A DNA stretch of 24,485 nucleotides from an uncultured Bacteroides sp. (GTDB lineage Bacteria; Bacteroidota; Bacteroidia; Bacteroidales; Bacteroidaceae): contig UQVZ01000047.1 in NCBI GenBank assembly GCA_900544675.1, forward strand, positions 1 to 24,485, read 5' to 3'. The notes beneath the pieces are model-generated. The model saw nothing but the letters and a program-made list of their open reading frames with translations. It was not told the DNA's origin and did no database searches. Positions 1 through 6,216 of this stretch are shown here, piece after piece. Position numbers and translations under genes: made by a program. Numbering within the stretch: position 1 is the stretch's first letter; each line of letters begins with the position of its first letter.

Positions 1-95
1 AGGGTTCTGCTGCCTTATGCAAGAAATAAAAAATGGAATTGATAGAACCCACCTTTAAATTAAACATCAATCAATTAATTCGTTTTGTTAGCTTG

Positions 96-1139
96 TCAAT
101 TTAACGGCAAAGGAATGTCGATGTAGTCTCCCCAGTCTTCTACTACCACATCGAAAGCGCCTTCGCCTTCCGTACCTTCCTCATCGCTTATCTCTATACC
201 TCCTACCGTGATGACTCCACCCCTGGGTTGGTCTTTTACTTGGTCGGTCACGTCGAACTCGAAAGTCTTGTTGATTCCGTTCTTCAGCCTTACTTCCAGG
301 TTTAAGGCAAAATGCGCTTCCGAACCGTCTTCACGGGTATAATGGTCGCCCGGATAGTTGGGCACGCCGAAGCTGTGTACTTGCGCCTCGGCACCGTAGT
401 CTTGCAGGGTGCAGTCGAACATCACCGTGGCGGCATCGTTGCCTGTATGCCCGTCGTTCAGGTAAACGCTTTCCGCCATGCCTGCCAATGCTCCCCGTGC
501 CAAGGCTACGTATTGTAAGCCGTGGCTGAACTCGTAGCGCACCAGGTAGGTATATACCAGCGGACGCATTTCGACGGCAAGCTGTACGGGTTGAAGGGTG
601 CGTTGTGCCTCGTGGTTGTCTTCGAAATGTCCGTAGAGCATATCGGGCTGGTTCACGGTGCGCTCTTCGGCATGCAATGCCTTAAAGCTTCCGCGCGACA
701 GGGTGCGGGTAGTGGCGGTGGCATGGGCTGCCACACTGAAGTCGCTGAACACAATGTATTCGGTATCGTTGTTGTAAAACAACAGGTCGTGTATGCCTTC
801 CGATAGCGAGAGAATGCGTCCGCCCGTTGCGGGCAGGTTGGTTTCTCCCTGCTGTTCTTGCGCTTCGGAATCGTAGACTATGACACGCACGCCGTCGGCT
901 ATGTCGGGACGCAGGTCGTCGTAAGCGAGTGTCCATGCGTCGTCCCATTCGTCTGTCCATGTATGGCCGTATGGGCGTTCCCATTCCTGTTCCCATGTAG
1001 GTACGGCATCTACCTTGACGGTGATGGCATGCTCATCGTGGTTATAGCACAAATCCTTGCGGCATCCCGTTAGCATCGTTGCGGCAAGAACCGCTATGAG
1101 CATATATTTTGCGGTGGGGGTATGCGGACTGGTTTTCAT
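96..1139 (-). CDS. DUF5119-type lipoprotein, probable fimbria-associated subunit
   Basis: Predicted secreted lipoprotein of 347 aa. The N-terminus has a hydrophobic stretch ending in the lipobox LTGC, with the acylated Cys at residue 26. The body is acidic, beta-rich and without membrane spans, and ends in the motif DVVVEDWGDYIDIPL. It resembles the DUF5119 family of Bacteroides, which is usually found next to DUF3575 proteins in Mfa/Fim-like fimbrial loci, so a role as a surface anchor or minor subunit is inferred from family and context. The frame is open 13 codons further upstream, but I place the start at 1139: its ATG overlaps the TGA of the upstream DUF3575 gene in an ATGA junction, and AAAGGAGG lies just before it. 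The two genes therefore form a coupled operon that may continue beyond the left edge. Family assignment is moderately sure; function is not shown by the sequence. Confidence 0.72.
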   Translation of the reverse strand: MKTSPHTPTAKYMLIAVLAATMLTGCRKDLCYNHDEHAITVKVDAVPTWEQEWERPYGHTWTDEWDDAWTLAYDDLRPDIADGVRVIVYDSEAQEQQGETNLPATGGRILSLSEGIHDLLFYNNDTEYIVFSDFSVAAHATATTRTLSRGSFKALHAEERTVNQPDMLYGHFEDNHEAQRTLQPVQLAVEMRPLVYTYLVRYEFSHGLQYVALARGALAGMAESVYLNDGHTGNDAATVMFDCTLQDYGAEAQVHSFGVPNYPGDHYTREDGSEAHFALNLEVRLKNGINKTFEFDVTDQVKDQPRGGVITVGGIEISDEEGTEGEGAFDVVVEDWGDYIDIPLPLN

Positions 1140-1786
1140 CTTTTGCCTCCTTTCTCCGTCCAGCGGCCGATGTTCCATACCAAGGCGAATTTCAGTTTCA
1201 GCGGACCGAAATAGTTCAGGCGGTTGGTTTGCTGGTAGACGTAATGCCCGTCAATAGGCAGGTATTCTTCGTACCACGTGCGCAGGTAGCCCACGCCAAT
1301 GCCTGCCTCGAAGGCGAAATATTTGCCTACGGGGAACATGTAGCCGTAGCTCAGGCCCGTCATGAAGCCTTCGCCTTTGTAGCCTTTGTTCCCGTTCTCC
1401 AGGTCGTACCAGCCTCCGCCCACGAAGATTCCTACATAGTGTCCTCTGCGTTCGCCTTGTGGCTTGAACCAGTAGCGGGCTTCCGGGCTGATGGTAGCCA
1501 GTTGGTAGTATTTGTGTTTCCCGTCGTTGTGCCACCACGCCATGTTTCCTTCCACGTTTGCCGACCATCGTTCGTTGAAGCGATATTCAAACTCCAGGGA
1601 AGGTATGAGTGTCGCATCATAAATCAGGTTGCTTTTCATATACCATGAAGTGGGCTGGTATGTCCGTTCGGCAGGCTGTGTGTCTGTTGTTTCTTCCTTT
1701 GTCAGCCCGTCGTTTTGCGCATGTCCGACGAACGGAAGCAGTACCATCGCAACGGCAAGTCCTATATGTTTCATATAGATACTCAT
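1136..1786 (-). CDS. DUF3575 outer-membrane beta-barrel protein
   Basis: A 216-aa exported protein. It starts with a short signal peptide ending near GHAQ (about residue 24), followed by alternating amphipathic strands rich in aromatic and glycine residues, such as LEFEYRFNERWSANVEGN, GIFVGGGWYDLE and GIGVGYLRTWYEEY. This pattern is typical of the DUF3575 family, small OmpA-like barrels encoded beside fimbrial or surface lipoprotein genes in Bacteroides. A second ATG at codon 5 (1774) is an alternative start and fits a standard signal peptide equally well. A Bacteroides -7 element lies about 40 nt upstream, so this looks like the first gene of the operon. It overlaps the DUF5119 gene by 4 nt. 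The precise role is unknown; outer-membrane location is a good inference. Confidence 0.75.
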   Translation of the reverse strand: MSIYMKHIGLAVAMVLLPFVGHAQNDGLTKEETTDTQPAERTYQPTSWYMKSNLIYDATLIPSLEFEYRFNERWSANVEGNMAWWHNDGKHKYYQLATISPEARYWFKPQGERRGHYVGIFVGGGWYDLENGNKGYKGEGFMTGLSYGYMFPVGKYFAFEAGIGVGYLRTWYEEYLPIDGHYVYQQTNRLNYFGPLKLKFALVWNIGRWTEKGGKR

Positions 1787-1825
1787 ATAATAATATTAAA
1801 TAGGTGTTGTTAACTTTTATGTCAG

Positions 1826-1833
1826 CAAAGATA
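1826..1833 (-). promoter_or_regulatory. -7 element of the DUF3575/DUF5119 operon
   Basis: The minus strand reads TATCTTTG, a full match to the Bacteroidetes -7 consensus TAnnTTTG, about 40 nt upstream of the DUF3575 start. The -33 position holds only an A/T-rich TTTA, so the -33 match is weak. The predicted transcript would start around 1819. Confidence 0.6.
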
Positions 1834-2138
1834 CAAATAATTTTTAGATAAATAAAATTGTTCTCAAAAAAGTTTACATATAACACTTTTTAACGCTGAC
1901 TTACCGTCGGCATTCCGTTGCGTGGCTTCAAGATATCCGTTTAAGGGGGGTTCGCAATCCTTTAGCGTCTTTTTCGAAAACGGGTTTGAAGGAGGCGTGG
2001 CATTATTCCTATTTTTTCTTGAATGGTTTCGGTCAGGGTACATATAGACTTGAATGCCTCGGCAATCAAGCCGCTTTCTGTGAGAAGATTAGCTGCTCCG
2101 GGCAAGTCAGTCGGCTGCTTGCGGAAGGTCGGTTAATA

Positions 2139-2243
2139 GTTTCACCCTGTTTATATATAGTGAAACACTTGTTTCACCTAGCTGGAACAGTTGTTTCACC
2201 TAGCTGGAACAGTTGTTTCACCTAGTTGAAACTGCCTGAAACT
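2139..2243. repeat. Array of GTTTCA/TGAAAC palindromes, 22-bp period
   Basis: A first dyad pairs GTTTCAC (2139-2145) with GTGAAAC (2160-2166). Three tandem 22-bp units follow (2169-2190, 2191-2212, 2213-2234). Each contains an 18-nt imperfect palindrome GTTTCACCTAGYTGRAAC, and the units are separated by ACTT or AGTT. The first two units are identical and the third diverges at its end. A further TGAAAC half-site follows at about 2238. GTGAAAC at 2160 can also pair with GTTTCAC at 2171, so alternative hairpins are possible. The array lies between two divergent promoters. Confidence 0.85.
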
Positions 2244-2334
2244 GCTGATGGCTTCAGGGAAGCTCTGGGCTGGCTTGGGGAACGGAGTGCATTGCGTGAG
2301 GTGAAGAAGCCGAGTGGTCTGTTCGGACAGGCTT

Positions 2335-2352
2335 TCTGTCTGCACAGACAGA
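2335..2352. promoter_or_regulatory. 18-bp palindrome upstream of the trmB promoter
   Basis: Perfect 8-bp arms TCTGTCTG and CAGACAGA are separated by CA. The site ends 34 bp before the trmB -33 element. Its size and position fit a dimeric regulator site, but no regulator can be named. Confidence 0.4.
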
Positions 2353-2386
2353 TAAACGTGTAGGACGTAGATATTCCCTGTTTCCG

Positions 2387-2418
2387 TTTGTGCATTCCGT
2401 CGAAAATCTGTACATTTG
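2387..2418 (+). promoter_or_regulatory. Bacteroides-type promoter for trmB
   Basis: A -33 element TTTG (2387-2390) and a -7 element TACATTTG (2411-2418) are separated by 20 nt, matching the Bacteroidetes primary sigma consensus in sequence and spacing. The predicted transcript starts near 2425, leaving a leader of about 20 nt before trmB. Confidence 0.75.
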
Positions 2419-2446
2419 CTCCCTGAACTATGTTTGAATTGTAGCA

Positions 2447-3205
2447 ATGGGAAAAGGAAAACTGGCGAAATTTGCAGATATGGCGGAATACCCGCATGTA
2501 TTCGAGTATCCGTATTCACAAGTGGAAGAGGAGGCTTGCGAGATAAAAGGGAAATGGAACCGTGATTTTTTTAAGAATGACCATCCGATTGTGCTCGAAC
2601 TGGGGTGCGGCAGAGGGGAGTATACCGTAGGGCTGGCACGCCGGTATGTCGACAAGAACTTTATCGGAGTCGACATCAAAGGAGCACGCATGTGGACGGG
2701 AGCCACCGAGGCTTTGAACGAAGGGTTGAAAAATGTGGCTTTCCTGCGTACGAACATCGAAATCATCGACCGTTTCTTCGCTCCGGGAGAGGTAAGCGAA
2801 ATCTGGCTCACTTTCTCCGACCCGCAGATGAAAAAGGTGACCAAGCGGCTCACTTCCACGTATTTCATGGAGCGTTATCGCAAGTTCCTTGTCCCCGACG
2901 GGTTGGTCCATCTGAAAACGGACAGCAATTTCATGTTCACTTATACGAAGTGCATGATTGAAGCCAACCGTTTCCCGGTGGATTTCATGACGGACGACTT
3001 GTATCATTCGGGCTTGGACGATGACATCCTGCGCATCCGCACCTATTACGAACAGCAATGGCTGGACCGCGGGCTGAGCATCAAGTACATCAAGTTCCAC
3101 TTGCCACAGACAGGCGAGCTGACAGAGCCGGATGTGGAAATAGAGTTGGACGATTACCGTAGCTACAACCGGAGCAAACGTAGCGGACTGAAGACGAGCA
3201 AATAG
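2447..3205 (+). CDS. trmB: tRNA (guanine-N7-)-methyltransferase TrmB
   Basis: A 252-aa cytoplasmic SAM-dependent methyltransferase, predicted to make 7-methylguanosine at position 46 in the tRNA variable loop. The Rossmann-fold SAM motif VLELGCGRGEYT is at residues 49-60 and the acidic end of strand 2 at GVDIKGARMW (from about 74). The TrmB signature WLTFSDPQMKK is at about 120-130 with Asp125, in the form common in Bacteroidetes rather than the proteobacterial PDPWPKK. HLKTDSNFMF (about 155-164) supplies the late TrmB motif, and the basic C-terminus fits tRNA binding. Length is slightly above the family norm. A strong promoter lies 29 nt upstream and the start follows directly, so I accept the first ATG. 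It probably stands alone, because a large palindromic repeat separates it from mrp. Confidence 0.93.
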   Translation: MGKGKLAKFADMAEYPHVFEYPYSQVEEEACEIKGKWNRDFFKNDHPIVLELGCGRGEYTVGLARRYVDKNFIGVDIKGARMWTGATEALNEGLKNVAFLRTNIEIIDRFFAPGEVSEIWLTFSDPQMKKVTKRLTSTYFMERYRKFLVPDGLVHLKTDSNFMFTYTKCMIEANRFPVDFMTDDLYHSGLDDDILRIRTYYEQQWLDRGLSIKYIKFHLPQTGELTEPDVEIELDDYRSYNRSKRSGLKTSK

Positions 3206-3382
3206 TGAAATAAATGAAGAATTAAGAATGATGAATGAAGAATTAAAATCTGCGTTTCAAAAAACAAACACAGAGGCACGGAGACACAGAGAAATAAATT
3301 ATTAATCTGTGTAATCTGTGGTGAAAGAAAACATCAACGAGATTCTTCATTCTTAATTCTTCATTCTTAATTTTGATTGAAT
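3206..3382. repeat. Nested palindromic repeats between trmB and mrp
   Basis: The gap is almost entirely repeat. The left arm at 3216-3236 (GAAGAATTAAGAATG-type, purine-rich) is complementary to 3342-3362 with one mismatch in 21. Both arms are built from further copies of the same AAGAATTAAGAATGA phrase. Inside lies a second repeat type, CACAGAGGCACGGAGACACA, whose ACACAGA (3284-3290) pairs with TCTGTGT (3306-3312). The right arm stops about 10 nt before the mrp start, so a leader transcript would fold up to its initiation region. Confidence 0.75.
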
Positions 3383-4483
3383 ATGACTTTGTATTCTAAA
3401 TTGATTTTAGACGCATTGGCAACGGTGCGTTATCCCGGAAACGGGAAAAACATTGTCGAAGCGGAAATGGTGGCAGACAATATGCGCATTGACGGCATGA
3501 AGGTCAGCTTCTCGATTGTATTCGACAAACCGACAGACCCCTTTATGAAATCGGTGGTGAAGTCGGCGGAAACAGCCATCCATACCTACGTATCGAAAGA
3601 CGTGGAAGTAACGATAACTACCGAAAGCCGTCAGGCTGCCCGCCCCGAGCCGGGCAAGATGCTTCCGCAAGTGAAGAATGTCATTGCCGTATCGTCGGGC
3701 AAAGGTGGTGTGGGCAAATCGACTATTGCCGCCAATCTGGCTGTAGCCCTTTCGAAACTGGGCTATAAAGTCGGTCTGCTGGATGCGGATATTTTCGGAC
3801 CTTCTGTGCCGAAGATGTTCCAGGTAGAGGATGCACGTCCGTATGCCGAGACCATCGGCGGGCGCGACCTGATAGTTCCGATAGAGAAATACGGCATCAA
3901 GATTTTGTCCATCGGTTTCTTTGTCGACCCCGACCAGCCCACACTTTGGCGCGGCGGTATGGCAAGCAATGCGCTGAAACAATTGGTGGGCGATGCCAAT
4001 TGGGGCGAACTGGATTATTTCATTCTCGATACGCCTCCGGGCACGAGCGATATTCACCTCACCTTGTTGCAGACGCTGGCTATCACCGGAGCGGTCATTG
4101 TCAGCACGCCGCAGGAAGTGGCGTTGGCAGATGCGCGCAAGGGCATCAATATGTATATGAATGACAAGGTGAACGTGCCTATCTTGGGACTGGTGGAAAA
4201 CATGTCGTGGTTTACTCCTGCCGAATTGCCGGAAAACAAGTACTATCTTTTCGGCAAGGAAGGGACCAAACGCTTGGCAGAGGAATTGCATGTGCCGCTC
4301 TTAGGACAGATACCTATCGTGCAGAGCATTTGCGAACACGGCGATGAGGGCACTCCCGTAGCCTTGGACGAAAACTCGGTAACCGGTCAGGCTTTCTTGG
4401 AACTGGCCCGCAATGTAGTGCAGCAAACCGAGAAGCGTAATGCCGAGATGGCTCCTACGGAGATTGTAAAGACCCATAAATAA
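3383..4483 (+). CDS. mrp: Mrp/NBP35-family Fe-S carrier ATPase
   Basis: A 366-aa cytoplasmic ATPase of the Mrp/ApbC family, expected to help load Fe-S clusters onto apoproteins. Residues 1-85 form the MIP18-like (DUF59) N-terminal domain. A deviant Walker A loop SGKGGVGKS is at 105-113, followed by DADIFGPSVPK (about 134-144) and the Walker B/switch region DYFILDTPPGTSD (211-223). The usual C-terminal phrase appears as SICEHGDEGTPV. The CxxC pair that bridges a shared [4Fe-4S] cluster in the E. coli protein is missing: the region VENMSWFTPAELPENKYY has no Cys, and I find a single Cys (317) in the whole protein. The start is ATG at 3383; a TTG two codons earlier is less likely. It is preceded by a palindromic repeat and followed by a toxin-antitoxin pair with its own promoter. 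Confidence 0.9.
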   Translation: MTLYSKLILDALATVRYPGNGKNIVEAEMVADNMRIDGMKVSFSIVFDKPTDPFMKSVVKSAETAIHTYVSKDVEVTITTESRQAARPEPGKMLPQVKNVIAVSSGKGGVGKSTIAANLAVALSKLGYKVGLLDADIFGPSVPKMFQVEDARPYAETIGGRDLIVPIEKYGIKILSIGFFVDPDQPTLWRGGMASNALKQLVGDANWGELDYFILDTPPGTSDIHLTLLQTLAITGAVIVSTPQEVALADARKGINMYMNDKVNVPILGLVENMSWFTPAELPENKYYLFGKEGTKRLAEELHVPLLGQIPIVQSICEHGDEGTPVALDENSVTGQAFLELARNVVQQTEKRNAEMAPTEIVKTHK

Positions 4484-4575
4484 ATGGAATGTTGAGCAAG
4501 GAAACACGGATGCACAGCTTTTTGTCTTGAAACAAAAATAAGTAAATATAAATTATGCAGTTTGTTGATAAAAGA

Positions 4576-4607
4576 TTTGGTGTAATGTTACTAATAAGTT
4601 ACCTTTG
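4576..4607 (+). promoter_or_regulatory. Promoter of the toxin-antitoxin operon
   Basis: A -33 TTTG (4576-4579) and -7 TACCTTTG (4600-4607) are 20 nt apart, a consensus Bacteroides promoter ending 17 nt before the toxin start. The spacer holds GTAATGTTAC (4582-4591), a small dyad, and a second GTTAC at 4597-4601. These are plausible sites for repression by the antitoxin, but that is inference. Confidence 0.72.
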
Positions 4608-4624
4608 TGAAATAAATTAATAGG

Positions 4625-4957
4625 ATGAAACGGAATTTGATATTATCACCCGCATTCAAGGATTTTGAGCAAAGCGTGAATCTCCGAACCCGTGAAAAGT
4701 TGCGTTATGCTATCTCAATTTTAGAGACGGTTTATCCGATACCCACTAAGTTTGTTAAGAAACTTATAGGGACGGATTTCTTTGAATTAAGGATTTCTGT
4801 GGATAATGAGATACGTGTTATTTTGTTTGCTATAGACAACGATAATATCAATCTTGCGACAAATATTATCCTGCTAAACGGCTTTGTGAAGAAAAGCACA
4901 AAGGATTATGATAAGGAAATAACAAAGGCTATTAATATTTTAAGGAGTTTACTATGA
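4625..4957 (+). CDS. higB: RelE/HigB-like (Gp49 family) toxin
   Basis: A 110-aa basic protein resembling the Gp49/HigB branch of the RelE/ParE superfamily, whose members typically cleave mRNA on the ribosome. Recognisable elements are the N-terminal helix pair (FKDFEQSVNLRTREKLRYAI), the central strands FELRISVDNEIRVILFAID (about 58-76) and the terminal pattern ILLNGFVKKSTKDYDKEI, which is characteristic of this family. It has its own consensus promoter. Its TGA overlaps the ATG of the XRE-type antitoxin gene by 4 nt, and AAGGAG just upstream of that ATG supports coupled translation. The toxin-first order is typical of higBA. The gene is visibly richer in A/T than its neighbours, which suggests acquisition by transfer. 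Family is clear; the exact target is not. Confidence 0.82.
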   Translation: MKRNLILSPAFKDFEQSVNLRTREKLRYAISILETVYPIPTKFVKKLIGTDFFELRISVDNEIRVILFAIDNDNINLATNIILLNGFVKKSTKDYDKEITKAINILRSLL

Positions 4958-5316
4958 CAACAAAGAACAACAGACTGACAGAGGAAGAATTGAAGAAGTT
5001 GCGTCAAGTGGACTTCGGTAAGAAGCCGGGCTTTGAGACGGCTGAAACAATGTTGTCTCGCGAGGTGGGCGAAGCCGGAAGTCCGGAGCGCGCGGAGTTT
5101 GATGCCAAGGCCTTGGCTTGGTATTATGGCGAAGTATTGCGCGACCGCCGTAAGGCACTTGGCATTACCCAAAAAGAGTTGGCAGAGCGCATAGGACGCG
5201 AGCGTTCCTATATCAGTCGTTTGGAAAAGGGGGAAACTGATTTGCAATTATCTTCTTTTATCCGAATTGCCGCTGCTTTGGGCATTGTGTTACGGCTTGA
5301 TGTGAATTTGGTCTGA
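4954..5316 (+). CDS. higA: XRE-family HigA-like antitoxin
   Basis: A 120-aa protein with a C-terminal Cro/C1-type helix-turn-helix at about residues 62-112: VLRDRRKALGITQKELAERI, then SYISRLEKGETDLQLSSF and the usual helix IRIAAALGI. The N-terminal 60 residues are charged and lack a recognised domain; they probably contact the toxin. It is expected to neutralise the preceding toxin and to repress the shared promoter by binding DNA. The start is fixed by the ATGA overlap with the toxin stop and by AAGGAG 8 nt upstream. Composition shifts towards higher GC compared with the toxin gene. Confidence 0.85.
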   Translation: MTTKNNRLTEEELKKLRQVDFGKKPGFETAETMLSREVGEAGSPERAEFDAKALAWYYGEVLRDRRKALGITQKELAERIGRERSYISRLEKGETDLQLSSFIRIAAALGIVLRLDVNLV

Positions 5317-5456
5317 CAAGTCTTTACTGGGTTTTTGCTCTGCTCGACACATGCGTAACCGGAGTATTTAAAACTTAATTGCCGGGTACGTGGTCAACCT
5401 GTGAGGATATTCGGAACCTGGTTAATTAATTACCTAATAAAAAGGAGGAAAGCAAT

Positions 5457-6020
5457 ATGAGAAAGAATTTTGGCGCAAAACCATGGACGTATCCACAACC
5501 GGTGTTTATTGTGGCTACTTATGATGCGCAAGGCAATCCCGATGCCATGAATGCCGCATGGGGAGGAATCGATTATGATGACCAGATTAATCTTTGCCTG
5601 AGTGCCGGACACAAGACCGTGAAGAACCTGCTGGAAACAAAGGCATTTACCGTGAGCATGGGCACAGCCGACCAACTGACGGCTTGTGACTATGTAGGCA
5701 TCGTTTCGGCAAATGATGAGCCGGACAAATTTGCCAAGGCAGGTTTTCATGCCGTGAAGTCGGAATTTGTCAATGCGCCGCTTATCGAGGAATTGCCTAT
5801 GGCGGTAGAATGTGAACTTGTTTCGTATGACCCTGAGATGTGTCACCTGGTAGGCAAGATTGTCAATGTATCTGCCGACGAGCGTATTTTGGACGAGAAA
5901 GGCAAGATAGACCCTGCCAAATTGCGTGCCATTACGTTCGATCCGGTACACAACGGCTATCTCTTGGTAGGCGAACGTGTAGGCAATGCTTTTAAGGACG
6001 GGATGAAGTTGAAGAAATAA
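5457..6020 (+). CDS. Flavin reductase-like, FMN-binding split-barrel protein
   Basis: A 187-aa soluble protein of the flavin-reductase-like family, which binds FMN in a split beta-barrel and often uses NAD(P)H to reduce flavin or another acceptor. Family features are the opening PQPVFIVATYDAQGNPDAM, the strand-turn NAAWGGIDYDDQINLCLS, the phosphate-binding region HKTVKNLLETKAFTVSM (about 53-69) and the late LVGKIVNVSADERIL. The substrate cannot be read from the sequence. AAAGGAGG lies 10 nt before the ATG, an unusually strong ribosome site for this genome. No good promoter was seen in the 140 bp after the antitoxin gene, although a TTAATTAA palindrome sits at 5422-5429. A palindromic repeat follows the stop. 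Confidence 0.85.
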   Translation: MRKNFGAKPWTYPQPVFIVATYDAQGNPDAMNAAWGGIDYDDQINLCLSAGHKTVKNLLETKAFTVSMGTADQLTACDYVGIVSANDEPDKFAKAGFHAVKSEFVNAPLIEELPMAVECELVSYDPEMCHLVGKIVNVSADERILDEKGKIDPAKLRAITFDPVHNGYLLVGERVGNAFKDGMKLKK

Positions 6021-6185
6021 TTTAAGGAGTTAGAGGAGTTAAGGAGTTAAAGAAGTTAAAGGAGTTAGAGAAGTTAAAGCCAATACTTTTGCTTTTGGTT
6101 TATGAGTAAAGCAATTGGCTTAACTCCTTAACTACTTAACTCCTAATGAAAAAAAGAAGTATTGGCTTAACTCCTTAACTCCTGA
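6021..6185. repeat. Palindromic GAGTTAAAG element, copy 1
   Basis: Purine-rich repeats of GGAGTTA(A/G)AG (about 6024-6078) are complemented by TTAACTCC-type repeats at about 6118-6144 and 6167-6183. The core phrase GTTAAAGCCAATACTTTTGC starts at 6073 and recurs inverted as AAGTATTGGCTTAAC at about 6157-6171. The whole segment is a large imperfect palindrome between two plus-strand genes. It ends 31 nt before the S41 peptidase start and shares its core with the element at 19446-19596. Confidence 0.8.
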
Positions 6186-6216
6186 AAAACAACTTCTAAT
6201 TAAAAAAAATCTCTCA

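Larger units (their letters stand above)
1787..2446. other. 660-bp gene-free gap between divergent genes
   Basis: No convincing coding region lies here. The gap holds the DUF3575 promoter at the left, an unexplained stretch at about 1900-2135, a cluster of GTTTCA/TGAAAC dyads (2139-2243), an 18-bp palindrome (2335-2352) and the trmB promoter (2387-2418). Between about 1965 and 2137 the minus strand has one open frame of some 57 codons with no good start. It could be a gene remnant but I do not recognise it. Confidence 0.6.

Noticed and set aside
2..50. GGGTTCT (2-8) and AGAACCC (44-50) inverted repeat at the left edge
   Set aside because: Only 7 bp with a 35-nt gap; might be part of an invertible element end, but the rest lies outside the window.
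1965..2137. Minus-strand open frame of about 57 codons in the large gap, reading like a protein fragment
   Set aside because: No start codon in a useful place, a stop directly upstream, and no family I recognise; a remnant cannot be proved from sequence alone.
1986..2225. Plus-strand 79-codon frame in the same gap
   Set aside because: It runs into the dyad array and has an unusual, Cys/Phe-rich composition with no ribosome site.
2139..2243. Candidate CRISPR array
   Set aside because: The 22-bp units are tandem with constant 4-nt linkers; there are no variable spacers and no cas genes.
4519..4538. TTTTTGT/ACAAAAA hairpin after mrp
   Set aside because: All but one pair are A-T and no U-rich tail follows; too weak to call a terminator.
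5317..5456. Possible riboswitch or structured leader before the flavin-reductase gene
   Set aside because: Only short GC matches and a TTAATTAA palindrome are visible; no FMN-riboswitch signature found.
6021..6185. Insertion sequence remnant
   Set aside because: No transposase fragment or clear target duplication is visible; described as a palindromic repeat instead.
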